Origin: an uncultured Oligoflexia bacterium
Lineage (GTDB): Bacteria > Bdellovibrionota > Bacteriovoracia > Bacteriovoracales > Bacteriovoracaceae
Length of the DNA stretch: 64,000 nucleotides
Direction of reading: 5' to 3'
NCBI GenBank assembly: GCA_950061135.1
Contig: CATLVU010000001.1
Span: forward strand, 16,049 to 80,048
Both the position numbers and the translations under genes were made by a program. The notes under the pieces are model-generated. The model worked only from the letters and a program-made list of their open reading frames with translations, was not told the origin of the DNA and searched no databases. Positions 18,554-28,842 of the stretch are shown here, in pieces (within the stretch, counting starts at the first letter, position 1; the number at the start of each line of letters is the position of its first letter).

Positions 18554-19764
18554 TGGGTTTGAAAGCAGAAGACTTTAAAAAAGCTCACGAGTTAATTAAA
18601 GAGTATTTACCATACACTCCATTAATTTTTAATGAATGGTTATCTAAAAAGTATGGAGCGAAAATTTACTTAAAACTAGAAAATTTACAACCTGTTGGCT
18701 CTTTTAAGCTTAGAGGTGCTCTTAATAAAATTGCAAAACTGACAGAAGAAGAACGGGCCAGAGGCGTTATAGCGGCAAGTGCAGGTAATCATGCCCAAGG
18801 AGTGGCGTGGGCTGCCTCTAAGTTCGGAATCGAAGCAACAATTGTTATGCCTATAAATTCTCCAATTACTAAGATATTAAACACTGAGAAACTTGGAGCA
18901 AAGGTTATCCTTCAAGGAACAAATGTAGATGAGAGTTTTGAGTTTTTAGATAAATATAATCAAGAAAAAAATCATGTGTATATTCATCCTTTTTCCGATG
19001 ATGATGTAATTTTGGGCCAAGGCTCAATCGCATATGAGCTAAGTGAGCAACTCGAAAACTTTGACTTTCTTTTTGGAAGTATTGGAGGAGGAGGACTTTT
19101 AGCTGGAGTAGGATCCGCTTTAAAAAACCTTGGTGTTAATTGCTCAATTATCGGCTCTCAGGCTCAGGGTGCATGTTCAATGATTCGTTCCTTAAATCAA
19201 GGAAGTATTATTGAGTCTAAAGAAGTAAATACCTTTGCCGATGGGATCAAAGTCAAAAAGCCTCATCAAAAAATGATGGAATTATTAGATGAAATCTTAT
19301 CAGATGCAGTTATTGTAAATGATGAACAGATTTCTCAAAGTGTTCTAGATTTAATCGAGCAAGCAAGGGTGATCACTGAAGGGGCAGGGGCCATAAATCT
19401 AGCGGCATTAGATATTCTTTTTCATCAAAACCCAAGAAGGTTTAAGGGAAAAAGTATTGTTATCATGATTTGTGGTGGGAATATCGATATAAATTTAGTT
19501 GATAGAATTATAGAGCAAGGATTAATCTCTTCATCTCGAAGACTGAAAGTAAAAGTATTTTTAGAAGATGTTCCTGGAGCTTTAAACCTTTTAACAAAAA
19601 CAATTTTAGATAGTAATGCCAACGTTCTTCAAGTTGAACATAAAAGAGATGATCCAAGAGTTAAACTAAACCAATCAATTGTGGAAGTGATTTTAGAAAC
19701 ACGAGGACACGAGCACGGCCAAAAGGTTATGCAAGCATTAGAAAAAAACTTTGAAATTCTTTAA
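18553..19764 (+). CDS. Threonine ammonia-lyase (dehydratase), PLP-dependent with C-terminal ACT-like domain
   Basis: KLENLQPVGSFKLRGA, SAGNHAQGVAWAA, GSIGGGGLLAG motifs. Confidence 0.92.
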   Translation: MGLKAEDFKKAHELIKEYLPYTPLIFNEWLSKKYGAKIYLKLENLQPVGSFKLRGALNKIAKLTEEERARGVIAASAGNHAQGVAWAASKFGIEATIVMPINSPITKILNTEKLGAKVILQGTNVDESFEFLDKYNQEKNHVYIHPFSDDDVILGQGSIAYELSEQLENFDFLFGSIGGGGLLAGVGSALKNLGVNCSIIGSQAQGACSMIRSLNQGSIIESKEVNTFADGIKVKKPHQKMMELLDEILSDAVIVNDEQISQSVLDLIEQARVITEGAGAINLAALDILFHQNPRRFKGKSIVIMICGGNIDINLVDRIIEQGLISSSRRLKVKVFLEDVPGALNLLTKTILDSNANVLQVEHKRDDPRVKLNQSIVEVILETRGHEHGQKVMQALEKNFEIL

Positions 19765-19765
19765 A

Positions 19766-20113
19766 TTATTGAGCGTCAGCTGCTGGAGTTGGCTCTGTTT
19801 CAGAACTAGCTTCAACATTCATTGCATCATTGTTTAATGGTTGTGCAACAGGTGTTTCATCATCAAAGATAGATTTTTTAGCATCTTTAGAAGTAATAGT
19901 TGTAAGCACAATAGAATTTACCATAAAAGCTACTGCTAAAAAGGTAGTCATCTTTGTAAAAAAGTTACCTTTTGATGAAGTAGTAAAAACAGCTTGAGAT
20001 CCACCAGAACCCATCATCGCACCAGCTTCAGCACCTTTTCCAAATTGAAGAAGAACTACTACTGTTAGTAATATACAAATAACGACGTGAAGAATGATTA
20101 AACCTGTGAGCAT
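19766..20113 (-). CDS. secG: Preprotein translocase subunit SecG
   Basis: VVVLLQFGKGAEAGAMMGSGGSQAVFTTSSKGNFFTKMTTFLAV. Confidence 0.9.
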   Translation of the reverse strand: MLTGLIILHVVICILLTVVVLLQFGKGAEAGAMMGSGGSQAVFTTSSKGNFFTKMTTFLAVAFMVNSIVLTTITSKDAKKSIFDDETPVAQPLNNDAMNVEASSETEPTPAADAQ

Positions 20114-20169
20114 TTATTTTCCTATTGTTTTAATAATTTGACATACTTATCTATCAAAACTTATTCGAG

Positions 20170-20907
20170 CTACCTAGTCGCATCGCATAATTTCTGAAAA
20201 CTTTCAGGTTGTAAGCTAGCTCCGCCAACCAGTGCACCATTAATATTTTCCATTCTTAATAATTCCTCTACATTTGATGGCTTTACGCTACCCCCATAAA
20301 GAATTGAAATGTCATTACCATGATCTGGATATGTTTCGATTAAGTATTGTCTGATTGTTTTATGTACATTTTCTGCTTGTTCTGGTGTCGCTGTTTTTCC
20401 TGTGCCTATTGCCCAAACCGGCTCGTATGCTATAACAAGCTCATTAGGACTTGCGATATTAATTTGCGCAAGACCTTCATTTAATTGACCCAGAATAACA
20501 TCATTTGTTTTATTTGATTCAAACTCTTCTAAAGATTCACCAATACATAAAACGGGTAAAGTTTTATTTGAAATTAATGCTTTTATTTTTAAATTGATAT
20601 TGGCATTGGTCTCATTAAAATATTGCCTTCTCTCTGAATGTCCCACTAGAACAAAGTCGATTCCTAGGTCATTAATTGCTTCGATTCCGATTTCACCAGT
20701 GTAAGCTCCATTAAGATGTTGACTACAGTTTTGCGCTCCAACTTTGATATTTTTTTGATTTTTTTGAGCAGTTGTTATGTGCATAGCTTGTGGGGCAACA
20801 CCGATATATGTGTTGTTGTCTTGAGTTGGAATTAAATCAAAAAATGAGTTCACATCTTTTTGAGTTTGATTCATTTTCCAATTTCCTAGTATATACGTTT
20901 TTGGCAT
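20170..20907 (-). CDS. tpiA: Triosephosphate isomerase
   Basis: LGNWKMN, GHSERRQ, AYEPVWAIGTG, YGGSVKPSN; start chosen at MPKTYILGNWKMN. Confidence 0.97.
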   Translation of the reverse strand: MPKTYILGNWKMNQTQKDVNSFFDLIPTQDNNTYIGVAPQAMHITTAQKNQKNIKVGAQNCSQHLNGAYTGEIGIEAINDLGIDFVLVGHSERRQYFNETNANINLKIKALISNKTLPVLCIGESLEEFESNKTNDVILGQLNEGLAQINIASPNELVIAYEPVWAIGTGKTATPEQAENVHKTIRQYLIETYPDHGNDISILYGGSVKPSNVEELLRMENINGALVGGASLQPESFQKLCDATR

Positions 20908-20908
20908 T

Positions 20909-22090
20909 TTATACTCCAAACTTTAGGGCCTGAACACCTGGGAGCTGTCCCTTTTCTATAAACTCAAGGCTTGCACCTCCACCAGAAGAGACATGAGAAA
21001 ACTCATCAGCAAGGCCTGATTGCATAACTGCACTGACTGAATCGCCTCCACCAACAAGGGTAAAGCAATCATTGAGTTTTGCGATTGTTTTGCAGATCTC
21101 AAAAGTTCCATTAGAAAAATTTTTATTTTCAAATAATCCCATAGGACCATTCCAGAAAACTGTTTTAGCTGAAGATAAAAACTCTGAATAATACTCAATT
21201 GTTTTTTGTCCAATATCTAGGCCCATCTCGTTTTCAGCTATATTCTGAGCTGGACATTCAATTGCTTCACCACCAAAACTTAGAGAAGTAATATGGTCTT
21301 GAGGCAATTTAATTTTTCCTGCTTTGTCCTGCTTTAGAATGGAGCTTGCCAGCTTTTGATCTTCTTCAGAACAAAGTGATTTCCCAACGGTATAACCTTT
21401 AGCTTTTAAAAAAGGATAGGCCATGGCCCCACCAATAAGGATGTGGTCAACTGAAATTAAAAGTTTTTCGAGGGTTTTTATTTTATCACTAACTTTTGCT
21501 CCACCAACAACTGCAACAAATGGTTTTTGTGGAGATTCAATAATTTTTGATAAAGAGCTAACTTCCTTTTGCATTAGCAGGCCTGCATATGTGCTTCTTG
21601 GAAAAAACTGAATAATAGAATGAACAGAAGCATGTTTTCTATGAGCTGCACCGAATGCCTCATTAACATAGACATCAGCATAGCTTGCAAGTTGTCTGGC
21701 AAAGTCACTATCATTATTTTCTTCTTCCGAATGAAATCTTAAGTTCTCAAGTAGGACTATCTTGATTTTACTAAGACCTAATAGTTCTTTGACACCACTT
21801 TTTATAGCTGATTCAGTTAACACAACCTCTTGGTTAAGTTTTTGTGCTAAATAATCTGCAACTGGTTCTAAGCTCAAATCAGCAGACGGCTTTCCTTTAG
21901 GTCGTCCAAGATGGCTCATTAAGATAATTTTATCTGCACCATTCTCCAATAATAGTTTGATCGTCGGGATAACTAAATCAACGCGAGTTGTATCAGTGAT
22001 TTTTCCGTTTTCTAAAGGGACATTAAAGTCACATCTAACTAATACTTTTTTTCTATTTAAATCCACGTCTTGGATTAATTGTAATGCCAT
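20909..22090 (-). CDS. pgk: Phosphoglycerate kinase
   Basis: KVLVRCDFNVPL, SHLGRPKG, VGGAKVSDKI, GGGDSVSA motifs. Confidence 0.97.
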   Translation of the reverse strand: MALQLIQDVDLNRKKVLVRCDFNVPLENGKITDTTRVDLVIPTIKLLLENGADKIILMSHLGRPKGKPSADLSLEPVADYLAQKLNQEVVLTESAIKSGVKELLGLSKIKIVLLENLRFHSEEENNDSDFARQLASYADVYVNEAFGAAHRKHASVHSIIQFFPRSTYAGLLMQKEVSSLSKIIESPQKPFVAVVGGAKVSDKIKTLEKLLISVDHILIGGAMAYPFLKAKGYTVGKSLCSEEDQKLASSILKQDKAGKIKLPQDHITSLSFGGEAIECPAQNIAENEMGLDIGQKTIEYYSEFLSSAKTVFWNGPMGLFENKNFSNGTFEICKTIAKLNDCFTLVGGGDSVSAVMQSGLADEFSHVSSGGGASLEFIEKGQLPGVQALKFGV

Positions 22091-22099
22091 TTTAAATTC

Positions 22100-23110
22100 C
22101 TATAGCTTATCGGCGATATAACTTGCTAAGTCTAAAACTCTTGCTGAAAAACCAACCTCATTATCATACCAGCTAACTACTTTTGCTTGATTGCCCATAG
22201 TATTTGTTAATTGAGCATCAACAATCGAAGAGTGAGTGTTTCCCATAAAGTCGATTGATACAAGTGGCTCTTCTTCAAAGCCTAAAACACCTTTAAGATA
22301 AGTTTCAGAAGCTTTTTTAAGGGCCGCATTTATTTCTTCTTTTGAGGCCGCTTTTTTAAGAGTAACAGATAGATCAACTACTGAAACATCAGGAGTTGGA
22401 ACTCTGATTGCGTAGCCATCAAGTTTACCGTCTAGCTCTGGAAGAACTAGTCCTACAGCTTTTGCTGCACCTGTAGAAGTAGGGATCATGCTCATTGCTG
22501 CAGCTCGCGCCCTACGAGGGTCACTATGAGAGCTATCAAGAATTCTTTGATCACCTGTATAGGCATGAATTGTAGTCATAAGTCCATGTTCAATACCAAA
22601 CTCGCTATGTAGAACTTTAGCTATTGGAGCAAGACAGTTGGTAGTACAACTTGCATTTGAAACAATATGGTGAGAATCGTTCTTATAGTCTTCGTGATTG
22701 ATTCCAAAAACAAATGTTCCATCTAGATCTTTTCCTGGAGCACACATAATAACTTTTTTTACTGATCCTCCAAGATGTTTTCCTAGACCGTCTTTATCTT
22801 TAAAAACTCCTGTCGCATCGATTACAATTTCAACTCCAAGGTCACTCCAACCAATTTCTTTAGGGTCTTTTTGGTTAAAAAAAGTAAGAGTCTTATCACC
22901 TAAAGTTAATGATTTATCACTCGCAGAAACTTCAACAGGAAAACGTCCATGAAGAGAGTCGTATTTTAAAAGATGAACAAATTTATCTGGAGTTCCAGGA
23001 TTGTTAACAGCAACAATTTCGATTTGGTCTAAAGAGTTTTTACAATACTCTCTTAAGACTGTTCTTCCTATTCTTCCAAGTCCGTTAAGACCAACTTTGA
23101 CTTTAGCCAT
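22100..23110 (-). CDS. gap: Glyceraldehyde-3-phosphate dehydrogenase, type I
   Basis: KVGLNGLGRIGRTVLRE, SNASCTTNCLAP; start at MAKVKVG (ORF extension to 23248 judged artefactual). Confidence 0.97.
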   Translation of the reverse strand: MAKVKVGLNGLGRIGRTVLREYCKNSLDQIEIVAVNNPGTPDKFVHLLKYDSLHGRFPVEVSASDKSLTLGDKTLTFFNQKDPKEIGWSDLGVEIVIDATGVFKDKDGLGKHLGGSVKKVIMCAPGKDLDGTFVFGINHEDYKNDSHHIVSNASCTTNCLAPIAKVLHSEFGIEHGLMTTIHAYTGDQRILDSSHSDPRRARAAAMSMIPTSTGAAKAVGLVLPELDGKLDGYAIRVPTPDVSVVDLSVTLKKAASKEEINAALKKASETYLKGVLGFEEEPLVSIDFMGNTHSSIVDAQLTNTMGNQAKVVSWYDNEVGFSARVLDLASYIADKL

Positions 23111-23168
23111 GGTAATTCCTTGATTTTTAGTTAAAATTTGCTCCTGAGTATGCCATAGAAACTGTTTA

Positions 23169-24257
23169 TTGAACAGTTTGAAATCTCCCTGTATGATGTC
23201 TCCTATGATAAATTTAAAAATTGCCGATTTGCGGCCAAAACAAGACATTGAATCAGTTTACTTATTGAAATATATCAATTTAGTAGAAGCTAGAGATGGA
23301 AAGAAGTACCTAAATATTATTCTCTCCGACAATACAGGAGATTTAGAGTCAAGAGTATGGAACAGTGCAGAGAAGGTTTTTGAGCAGTTTGAAAAAGGTC
23401 AATTTGTAAAAGTTCAAGGGAAGGTAAATCTTTATCAAGGACGTAAGCAATTCGTTATTCAACATATTGAGCCCGTTGATACAAAAGAAATTAATACAGA
23501 CGATTATATTAGCAAGTCTGATCAAGATGCAGAAAAAATGTATGTTCAACTCTTACAGGTTGTGAAGAACCTTGATGATGTCTACATAAGAGAACTTTTA
23601 CATAATATAATTTCTGATACAGAAATTGCTAGAAGACTAAAAAAATGGCAGGCGGGAAAGACAATTCACCACGCTTATCAGGGTGGTCTTCTTGAGCATA
23701 TTTTAAGCTGTGCAGACTTAGCGGTAATGCTTTCAAAGTTTTATAAAGTTAATAAAAACTATGTGGTTTGTGGTGCAATCTTACATGATCTTTGTAAAAT
23801 ATATGAACTTACTGATGATTTTAATGTTGAATACACGGAAGAAGGAAAATTAGTTGGGCATTTAGTGAAAGGGGTAGAGCTTGTTGATCGGTTTGCCTAT
23901 AAGATTGATGGATTTCCTTATAATTTAAAACTACATATAAAGCATATTCTTTTATCTCACCATGGAGAATATGAATACGGATCGCCAAAAATTCCTCAAA
24001 CTATTGAGGCAATGTTGGTTCACTTAATTGATATGATGGACTCTAAAATGAATAGTTTTAGAACTGTTCAAAAAACAGATCAAAACCAGGGCCATTGGTC
24101 TGGATTTATAAAGCATTTAGATCGAATTGTTTATAAAGATGAATTGCCGTTCTATCCTGAAAAGGTATCATCGCCTAAACGCTCGAATCAAAGTAAAAAA
24201 ACTTCCAACGAATTAAAGCAAAATTTAGGCGACGTGCTTAAAGATATAAAACTATAA
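23169..24257 (+). CDS. YhaM-like OB-fold/HD-domain 3'-5' exoribonuclease family protein
   Basis: OB-fold segment (LNIILSDNTGDLESRVWN) and HD motif GAILHDLCKIYEL; true start may be 23193-23208. Confidence 0.85.
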   Translation: MNSLKSPCMMSPMINLKIADLRPKQDIESVYLLKYINLVEARDGKKYLNIILSDNTGDLESRVWNSAEKVFEQFEKGQFVKVQGKVNLYQGRKQFVIQHIEPVDTKEINTDDYISKSDQDAEKMYVQLLQVVKNLDDVYIRELLHNIISDTEIARRLKKWQAGKTIHHAYQGGLLEHILSCADLAVMLSKFYKVNKNYVVCGAILHDLCKIYELTDDFNVEYTEEGKLVGHLVKGVELVDRFAYKIDGFPYNLKLHIKHILLSHHGEYEYGSPKIPQTIEAMLVHLIDMMDSKMNSFRTVQKTDQNQGHWSGFIKHLDRIVYKDELPFYPEKVSSPKRSNQSKKTSNELKQNLGDVLKDIKL

Positions 24258-24734
24258 TTTAATAGACTCTGAATATACTGGTTTGCAATTTTCTTGTGGA
24301 ACAACATTTCCAACAAGTGTGCATTTTTGAACAACTTCTAATTCATCACATGTAGACTCTAATACTGCAGCTTTAGCACTTTGAGTTTTTGTTTTAACTT
24401 TTAACTTAACAGAGCAAGTAGATAAGTCGACTTGAACAATAGCGGCTCTTTTAGAAACGCACATATGAGTGATCGTTCCATCTCCTGCATCAAAATCACA
24501 GCTTGTCATCTCACGTTCGCCTAGTCTGCCAATTAGACGAGAAAATCTTTCTCCGATAGAAGGTAAATATTTTTCTAAAGATACTTCACTATCAAGAGGC
24601 TCGTATCCAACAGCTTCTTTTACAATTTGTTTTGCAGCACTTGTCGGCCAAATAGCTTCTGATCCTTCCTCGCATTGACAAGCATAAGAGTTGATAGAGA
24701 ATAAGGCGGTTAAAATAAGTACTAGTTTTGTCAT
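24252..24734 (-). CDS. Secreted Cys-containing hypothetical protein
   Basis: Signal peptide MTKLVLILTALFSINSYACQC. Confidence 0.6.
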   Translation of the reverse strand: MTKLVLILTALFSINSYACQCEEGSEAIWPTSAAKQIVKEAVGYEPLDSEVSLEKYLPSIGERFSRLIGRLGEREMTSCDFDAGDGTITHMCVSKRAAIVQVDLSTCSVKLKVKTKTQSAKAAVLESTCDELEVVQKCTLVGNVVPQENCKPVYSESIKL

Positions 24735-24806
24735 GGATGGATCCTTGTTTAATTAAGGAGCGGAGTTTAGCAGATATTAAGAAAAGGGCTAGAAAGTAAG
24801 TAAAAA

Positions 24807-25577
24807 TTACGTATGAAGTTGGAATATTTCTTGCGAGTTCTCAATAAAAATCTGATGTGAGCTCTCGGGATCAAGGCCCTTTAATTCACAAACTTTTTCA
24901 TACACAAAAGGCAGATAGGCAGGGTTGTTTTCTTTTCCTCGATGAGGAACAGGTGTCAGAAAAGGGGAATCCGTTTCAAGTAAAATTCTATTAACAGGAC
25001 AGATATCAACAATATCTCTGACATTTTGAGCATTTTTGAATGTTATAATTCCATTAAAACCAAGGTAGAAACCAAGGTCTAAAGCTGTTTGTGCTAATTC
25101 TTTTCCGGAGGTAAAGCTGTGGATAACTCCCTTTTTTACCATTCTGGGAGCAAACTCAGTTAATATATCCATCATATCTTGATCTGCTTCTCTGGAATGG
25201 ATGATGACGGGTTTTCCTAAAGAAATCGCCATTTCAAGATGTTCTTTAAATACTTTTATCTGTATGTCTTTTGGTGAGTGGTTATAGTAGTAATCAAGGC
25301 CTATCTCGCCAATAGCGACCATCTTTGAGCATGTGGCATTATCAAGGATAATTTTTTTCGCCTCGGGAGTGAACTTGACTGCATCGTGAGGATGAGTCCC
25401 TTGAGAAAAATAAACTTGGGGATATTTTTCACTAAGCTCTTTTACTTTCTGTAAATTGTCGGGTTCCACTGAAATGGTAATGATTTTTTCTACTTTATTA
25501 TCTATTGCCTCTTGAATATACTGATCAAGAGGCTTTTTTTCTAGATAATCTAAATGGCAGTGTGTTTCAATAAACAT
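24807..25577 (-). CDS. tatD: TatD-family metal-dependent hydrolase/DNase
   Basis: FIETHCHLDYLE, GEIGLDYYY, IHSREA, LLETDSPFLTP. Confidence 0.95.
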   Translation of the reverse strand: MFIETHCHLDYLEKKPLDQYIQEAIDNKVEKIITISVEPDNLQKVKELSEKYPQVYFSQGTHPHDAVKFTPEAKKIILDNATCSKMVAIGEIGLDYYYNHSPKDIQIKVFKEHLEMAISLGKPVIIHSREADQDMMDILTEFAPRMVKKGVIHSFTSGKELAQTALDLGFYLGFNGIITFKNAQNVRDIVDICPVNRILLETDSPFLTPVPHRGKENNPAYLPFVYEKVCELKGLDPESSHQIFIENSQEIFQLHT

Positions 25578-26725
25578 TATTTCTCAAGCAGAGATTTTAA
25601 TATTGTTCTTAAATGAACAGTAGGTAGTGCGCCCTCGAGTTTTCTTCCATTGATAATCATCGTTGGAGTAGAGCGAAGTTCGTATTGAGTTCCTGCATTT
25701 AAACTTTGTTGAACATAATCAGCTGTTTTTGGGTTTTCCAAACAATTTGATAGTCCAAAGTCTTTTTCCCATTTATCTAAGTTCTCACTGCTAAGTTCAT
25801 TTTGATGTTCAAAAATATAATCATGTATCTCAAGAAATTTTTCTTCACTACAAGCAGCAAGGTAGGCAGCTTTACAAGCATAAGCGTGAAGTGATCTTTG
25901 CATTTTAGTATTACAAAGATTATCAAGAGGATAGAACATGTATTGCACCTCAAGATCTTTTTCAAATCCCTCAAAAGCTTTAGGAAGTTCTTCTGCTACT
26001 TTTTGGCAAAACGGACATTGAAAATCAGAAAAAACAGTGATTCTAATTTTGGCGTCTTCAAACTTTTGTCCCGAAGTATGTAACCTAAATGGCGAAACAT
26101 ATAATGGTTTACCATAATCTTTAAGTTGATTGAATTGTTGGATATATTGTTTTCCTAAGGCTTCTTTTTTATTTTGCTCTGTTGAGTAGTAGTTGGCCAT
26201 AAGCCCAGCAGGTACAGCAAGTAGTAATAAATAAATTCCGCCGAGTTTCGGATCAATACTTAGAGAGTAATCACTCTTAAGGTAAAAAAGAGCCGCTACT
26301 GCGATAGAAAGGATATAATATAAAAAACAAAATGGGCATATGCTTTTTAAAACAATGCTCGAGATAATAAATAAAATGATACAACCTACAGCATTGATAT
26401 AGCTCAATAATTTGTTAGTTTTTTCGAGACCTTCTGATTGAACAAATGCACCAATAACTCCAATTAGTCCCATGAAAATTCCCCCAAGAGAAATTGGGAT
26501 ACCAGCGAGGTTACTAAAAGCCGATAGCGTGGTTTTGTCACAGCTGAAAAAATCATTAATATTACAAAGGGTTGATGCTTGACCTAGACCTTGTGGAAAG
26601 TGAAGATCATAAAAGTGATTGGTCAAATAAGCACTAACTAAAATCATTGCGCTTGAGAGTAAAAGATAAATCATATTAAGGGTCGTGAGTCCTCTAAGTG
26701 TAATCGATCGTTTTTCGCTATTCAT
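25577..26725 (-). CDS. Vitamin K epoxide reductase-DsbA/thioredoxin fusion protein
   Basis: VKOR-like FSCDK...GIPIS and CPFC in TM region, then FSDFQCPFCQKVAEELPKAF thioredoxin-like domain. Confidence 0.9.
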   Translation of the reverse strand: MNSEKRSITLRGLTTLNMIYLLLSSAMILVSAYLTNHFYDLHFPQGLGQASTLCNINDFFSCDKTTLSAFSNLAGIPISLGGIFMGLIGVIGAFVQSEGLEKTNKLLSYINAVGCIILFIISSIVLKSICPFCFLYYILSIAVAALFYLKSDYSLSIDPKLGGIYLLLLAVPAGLMANYYSTEQNKKEALGKQYIQQFNQLKDYGKPLYVSPFRLHTSGQKFEDAKIRITVFSDFQCPFCQKVAEELPKAFEGFEKDLEVQYMFYPLDNLCNTKMQRSLHAYACKAAYLAACSEEKFLEIHDYIFEHQNELSSENLDKWEKDFGLSNCLENPKTADYVQQSLNAGTQYELRSTPTMIINGRKLEGALPTVHLRTILKSLLEK

Positions 26726-27314
26726 TTTTTTCCTTTTTAGGCATTAGGATATGCCAATTTCTTTTCGTTGTTTTGTTTCTTCTATAACTATGAAAACGAT
26801 TATCCTCAAAAGTACATATATTTGAAGTTTCAATTTCACATTTAGGAAAAATATTTTTAATTTGAGATATTGCTTCCTTTGTGAGATCAAAAAATGTTTT
26901 CTGGTTAATGCTAATAAAGGAAGAACTATTTGGAAAGTTTTGATGAAAATCTGCTTGAACTTCAAAGTTTTCCACACTGATACATGGGCCGATAAAAGCT
27001 TTTGCCGGTTTTAATTCTTTAATCTTATTATTTTGAATAATGCCATCACTTAAGCCTTTCCATCCCGCATGAATAAAAATAATTGCTTTGTGATTATAAA
27101 AAACGATGGGCAGGCAATCAGCTGTAATAATGAGTGGAGTTGTTTGAGATAATTCTTCAATCTTTAATGAGATTCCGTCTGCAGGGCAATTATCGGTTAA
27201 ATTATTAATTATAATTGAGTGGGTTTGTTCTAATTCATGTAAGTTGTATAATGGGCGCTCGCTATAAGTTTGCCATTCAAAGAACTCAAGCTCTTTTTGA
27301 AAAATAGCTTTCAT
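26718..27314 (-). CDS. YfiH/PgeF family multicopper polyphenol oxidase-like (laccase domain) protein
   Basis: CPADGISL, ADCLPIVFY, HAGWKGLSDGII, IGPCI motifs. Confidence 0.88.
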   Translation of the reverse strand: MKAIFQKELEFFEWQTYSERPLYNLHELEQTHSIIINNLTDNCPADGISLKIEELSQTTPLIITADCLPIVFYNHKAIIFIHAGWKGLSDGIIQNNKIKELKPAKAFIGPCISVENFEVQADFHQNFPNSSSFISINQKTFFDLTKEAISQIKNIFPKCEIETSNICTFEDNRFHSYRRNKTTKRNWHILMPKKEKNE

Positions 27315-28258
27315 TGGCGAAAACCGTCCAGAACTTGAGAAAAAAGAGTGGGAGGATTCGCTTCAAAGAAAAGTTCTTTTTTTGTGATTGGATGAGTGAA
27401 GCCTAAGATTTTTGCATGCAAAAAGGGATATTCATAATCGGAGATCAGCCCTTTTATTTGATTGGGGAGAAATTGTTTTTCTTCTTTATTTCTGCCATAG
27501 GTATGATCGTTTAGAATCGGGGAATTTAAATCTTGTGAGAGGTGAACTCGTATTTGGTGGGTTCTACCGGTTTCAAGTGTAAGCTCTACATGAGAAAAAT
27601 AATTAAAATATTCAAGAACTTTTAAATGAGTAATAGCGTTTTTGCCATTTTTAACATTCGACTTCATTTTTAGTCGATTTTGTGGATTTCTACCGATCGT
27701 TGATTCAATTGTTTGATCTTGAATTTTATTGCCAAGACAAATTGCTTGATATTTTCTTTGAATATCATGTTCTCTAAACAGTTCGACTAGGCCTTCGTGG
27801 GTTTTTTGTTCTTTGGCTACAACCATAATTCCACTGGTTCCTTTGTCTAGGCGATGAACGATCCCCGGACGTTTTTCATTTCCTATCCCTTTCAGATCAG
27901 GACAATGCCACAAAATAGCATTCACTAAAGTTTGGTCAGGATTTCCAGGGGCTGGATGAACAACAAGACCTGCTTGCTTATTTATAATAAGTAGAAACTC
28001 ATCTTCATATAGGATCTCTAAAGGAATATTTTGAGGTTCTAATGAGGTATCTTTTGCAATGGGCTCATGAAAAAAAATGGAGGTACCAGCAATAGGCATT
28101 TTTTTTAGTTCAATTTTAGACTTTGATTCAAAGACTCCATCATCAAAATATTTTTTAATGAGACTTCGACTTAAATGAGGGTATTTGGCGACTAAAAATG
28201 CATCTAGTCTTTTAAATTTTTTGCGATCTTCTTCGGTGATTATTATTTCTTGGCTCAT
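27311..28258 (-). CDS. RluA/RluD-family pseudouridine synthase
   Basis: VVHPAPGNPDQTLVNAI, PGIVHRLDKGTSGIMVVAK, ETGRTHQIRVH. Confidence 0.95.
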   Translation of the reverse strand: MSQEIIITEEDRKKFKRLDAFLVAKYPHLSRSLIKKYFDDGVFESKSKIELKKMPIAGTSIFFHEPIAKDTSLEPQNIPLEILYEDEFLLIINKQAGLVVHPAPGNPDQTLVNAILWHCPDLKGIGNEKRPGIVHRLDKGTSGIMVVAKEQKTHEGLVELFREHDIQRKYQAICLGNKIQDQTIESTIGRNPQNRLKMKSNVKNGKNAITHLKVLEYFNYFSHVELTLETGRTHQIRVHLSQDLNSPILNDHTYGRNKEEKQFLPNQIKGLISDYEYPFLHAKILGFTHPITKKELFFEANPPTLFSQVLDGFRQ

Positions 28259-28842
28259 GCCTTACTTTTAAAATGTTCAAGATAGCTTCTACCAACAAGA
28301 TCAGGATCTAATCTTAGAGTTTTAGCATATTGATAGGCGAAAGATCTGAGGTAAACATCAGCAGGTGTACGATCAAATTTTTCGGCTTCGATTCCTCTAA
28401 GGTTTGTTTTTGAAATCTTAGTTAGGTCTGCCATCTGTTCGATACTCATACCTTTATATTCACGAATTCTTTTTAAAAGCTCTCCTGTAAAAATGGTAGT
28501 ATTTGCAATCTCTTCTTCAAACTCTTGATTGGTTTTGAAATCCAGCTCATAGCCCTTATTTATAGGAGTTGGCTTTGTTACTTCTTTTTGAGCGGATAAC
28601 TTATTTGCAAATTTATTTAAGCCATGTGCTTCGTCGTATTGTTGTCTTTTCTCTTCATCGCTTAAAATAAAAAATGCCTTCTCTGCTTCTTTTAAAATGT
28701 TTTCACATTCTTCCGGTGAAGCGATTGAATACATCGCAACATCATCAGAGTAGGTATTTATAGTACGTTTATATGCTTGTTCTATTTGAGTATGACTAGC
28801 GTCTTCATTGATACCTAAGATCTTATAATAAGATTGATTCAT
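28255..28842 (-). CDS. J-domain-like / RodZ-type HTH fusion protein
   Basis: N-terminal YYKILGINEDASHTQIEQAYKRTINTY...LSDEEKRQQYDEAHGL; C-terminal GELLKRIREYKGMSIEQMADLTKISKTNLRGIEAEKFDRTPADVYLRSF. Confidence 0.85.
   Translation of the reverse strand: MNQSYYKILGINEDASHTQIEQAYKRTINTYSDDVAMYSIASPEECENILKEAEKAFFILSDEEKRQQYDEAHGLNKFANKLSAQKEVTKPTPINKGYELDFKTNQEFEEEIANTTIFTGELLKRIREYKGMSIEQMADLTKISKTNLRGIEAEKFDRTPADVYLRSFAYQYAKTLRLDPDLVGRSYLEHFKSKA

Noticed and set aside
22698-22952. 84-aa plus-strand ORF
   Set aside because: Antisense to the highly conserved gap gene
23111-23248. N-terminal extension of the gap ORF
   Set aside because: Extension overlaps the divergent YhaM-like gene; canonical MAKVKVGLNGLGRIG start is at 23110
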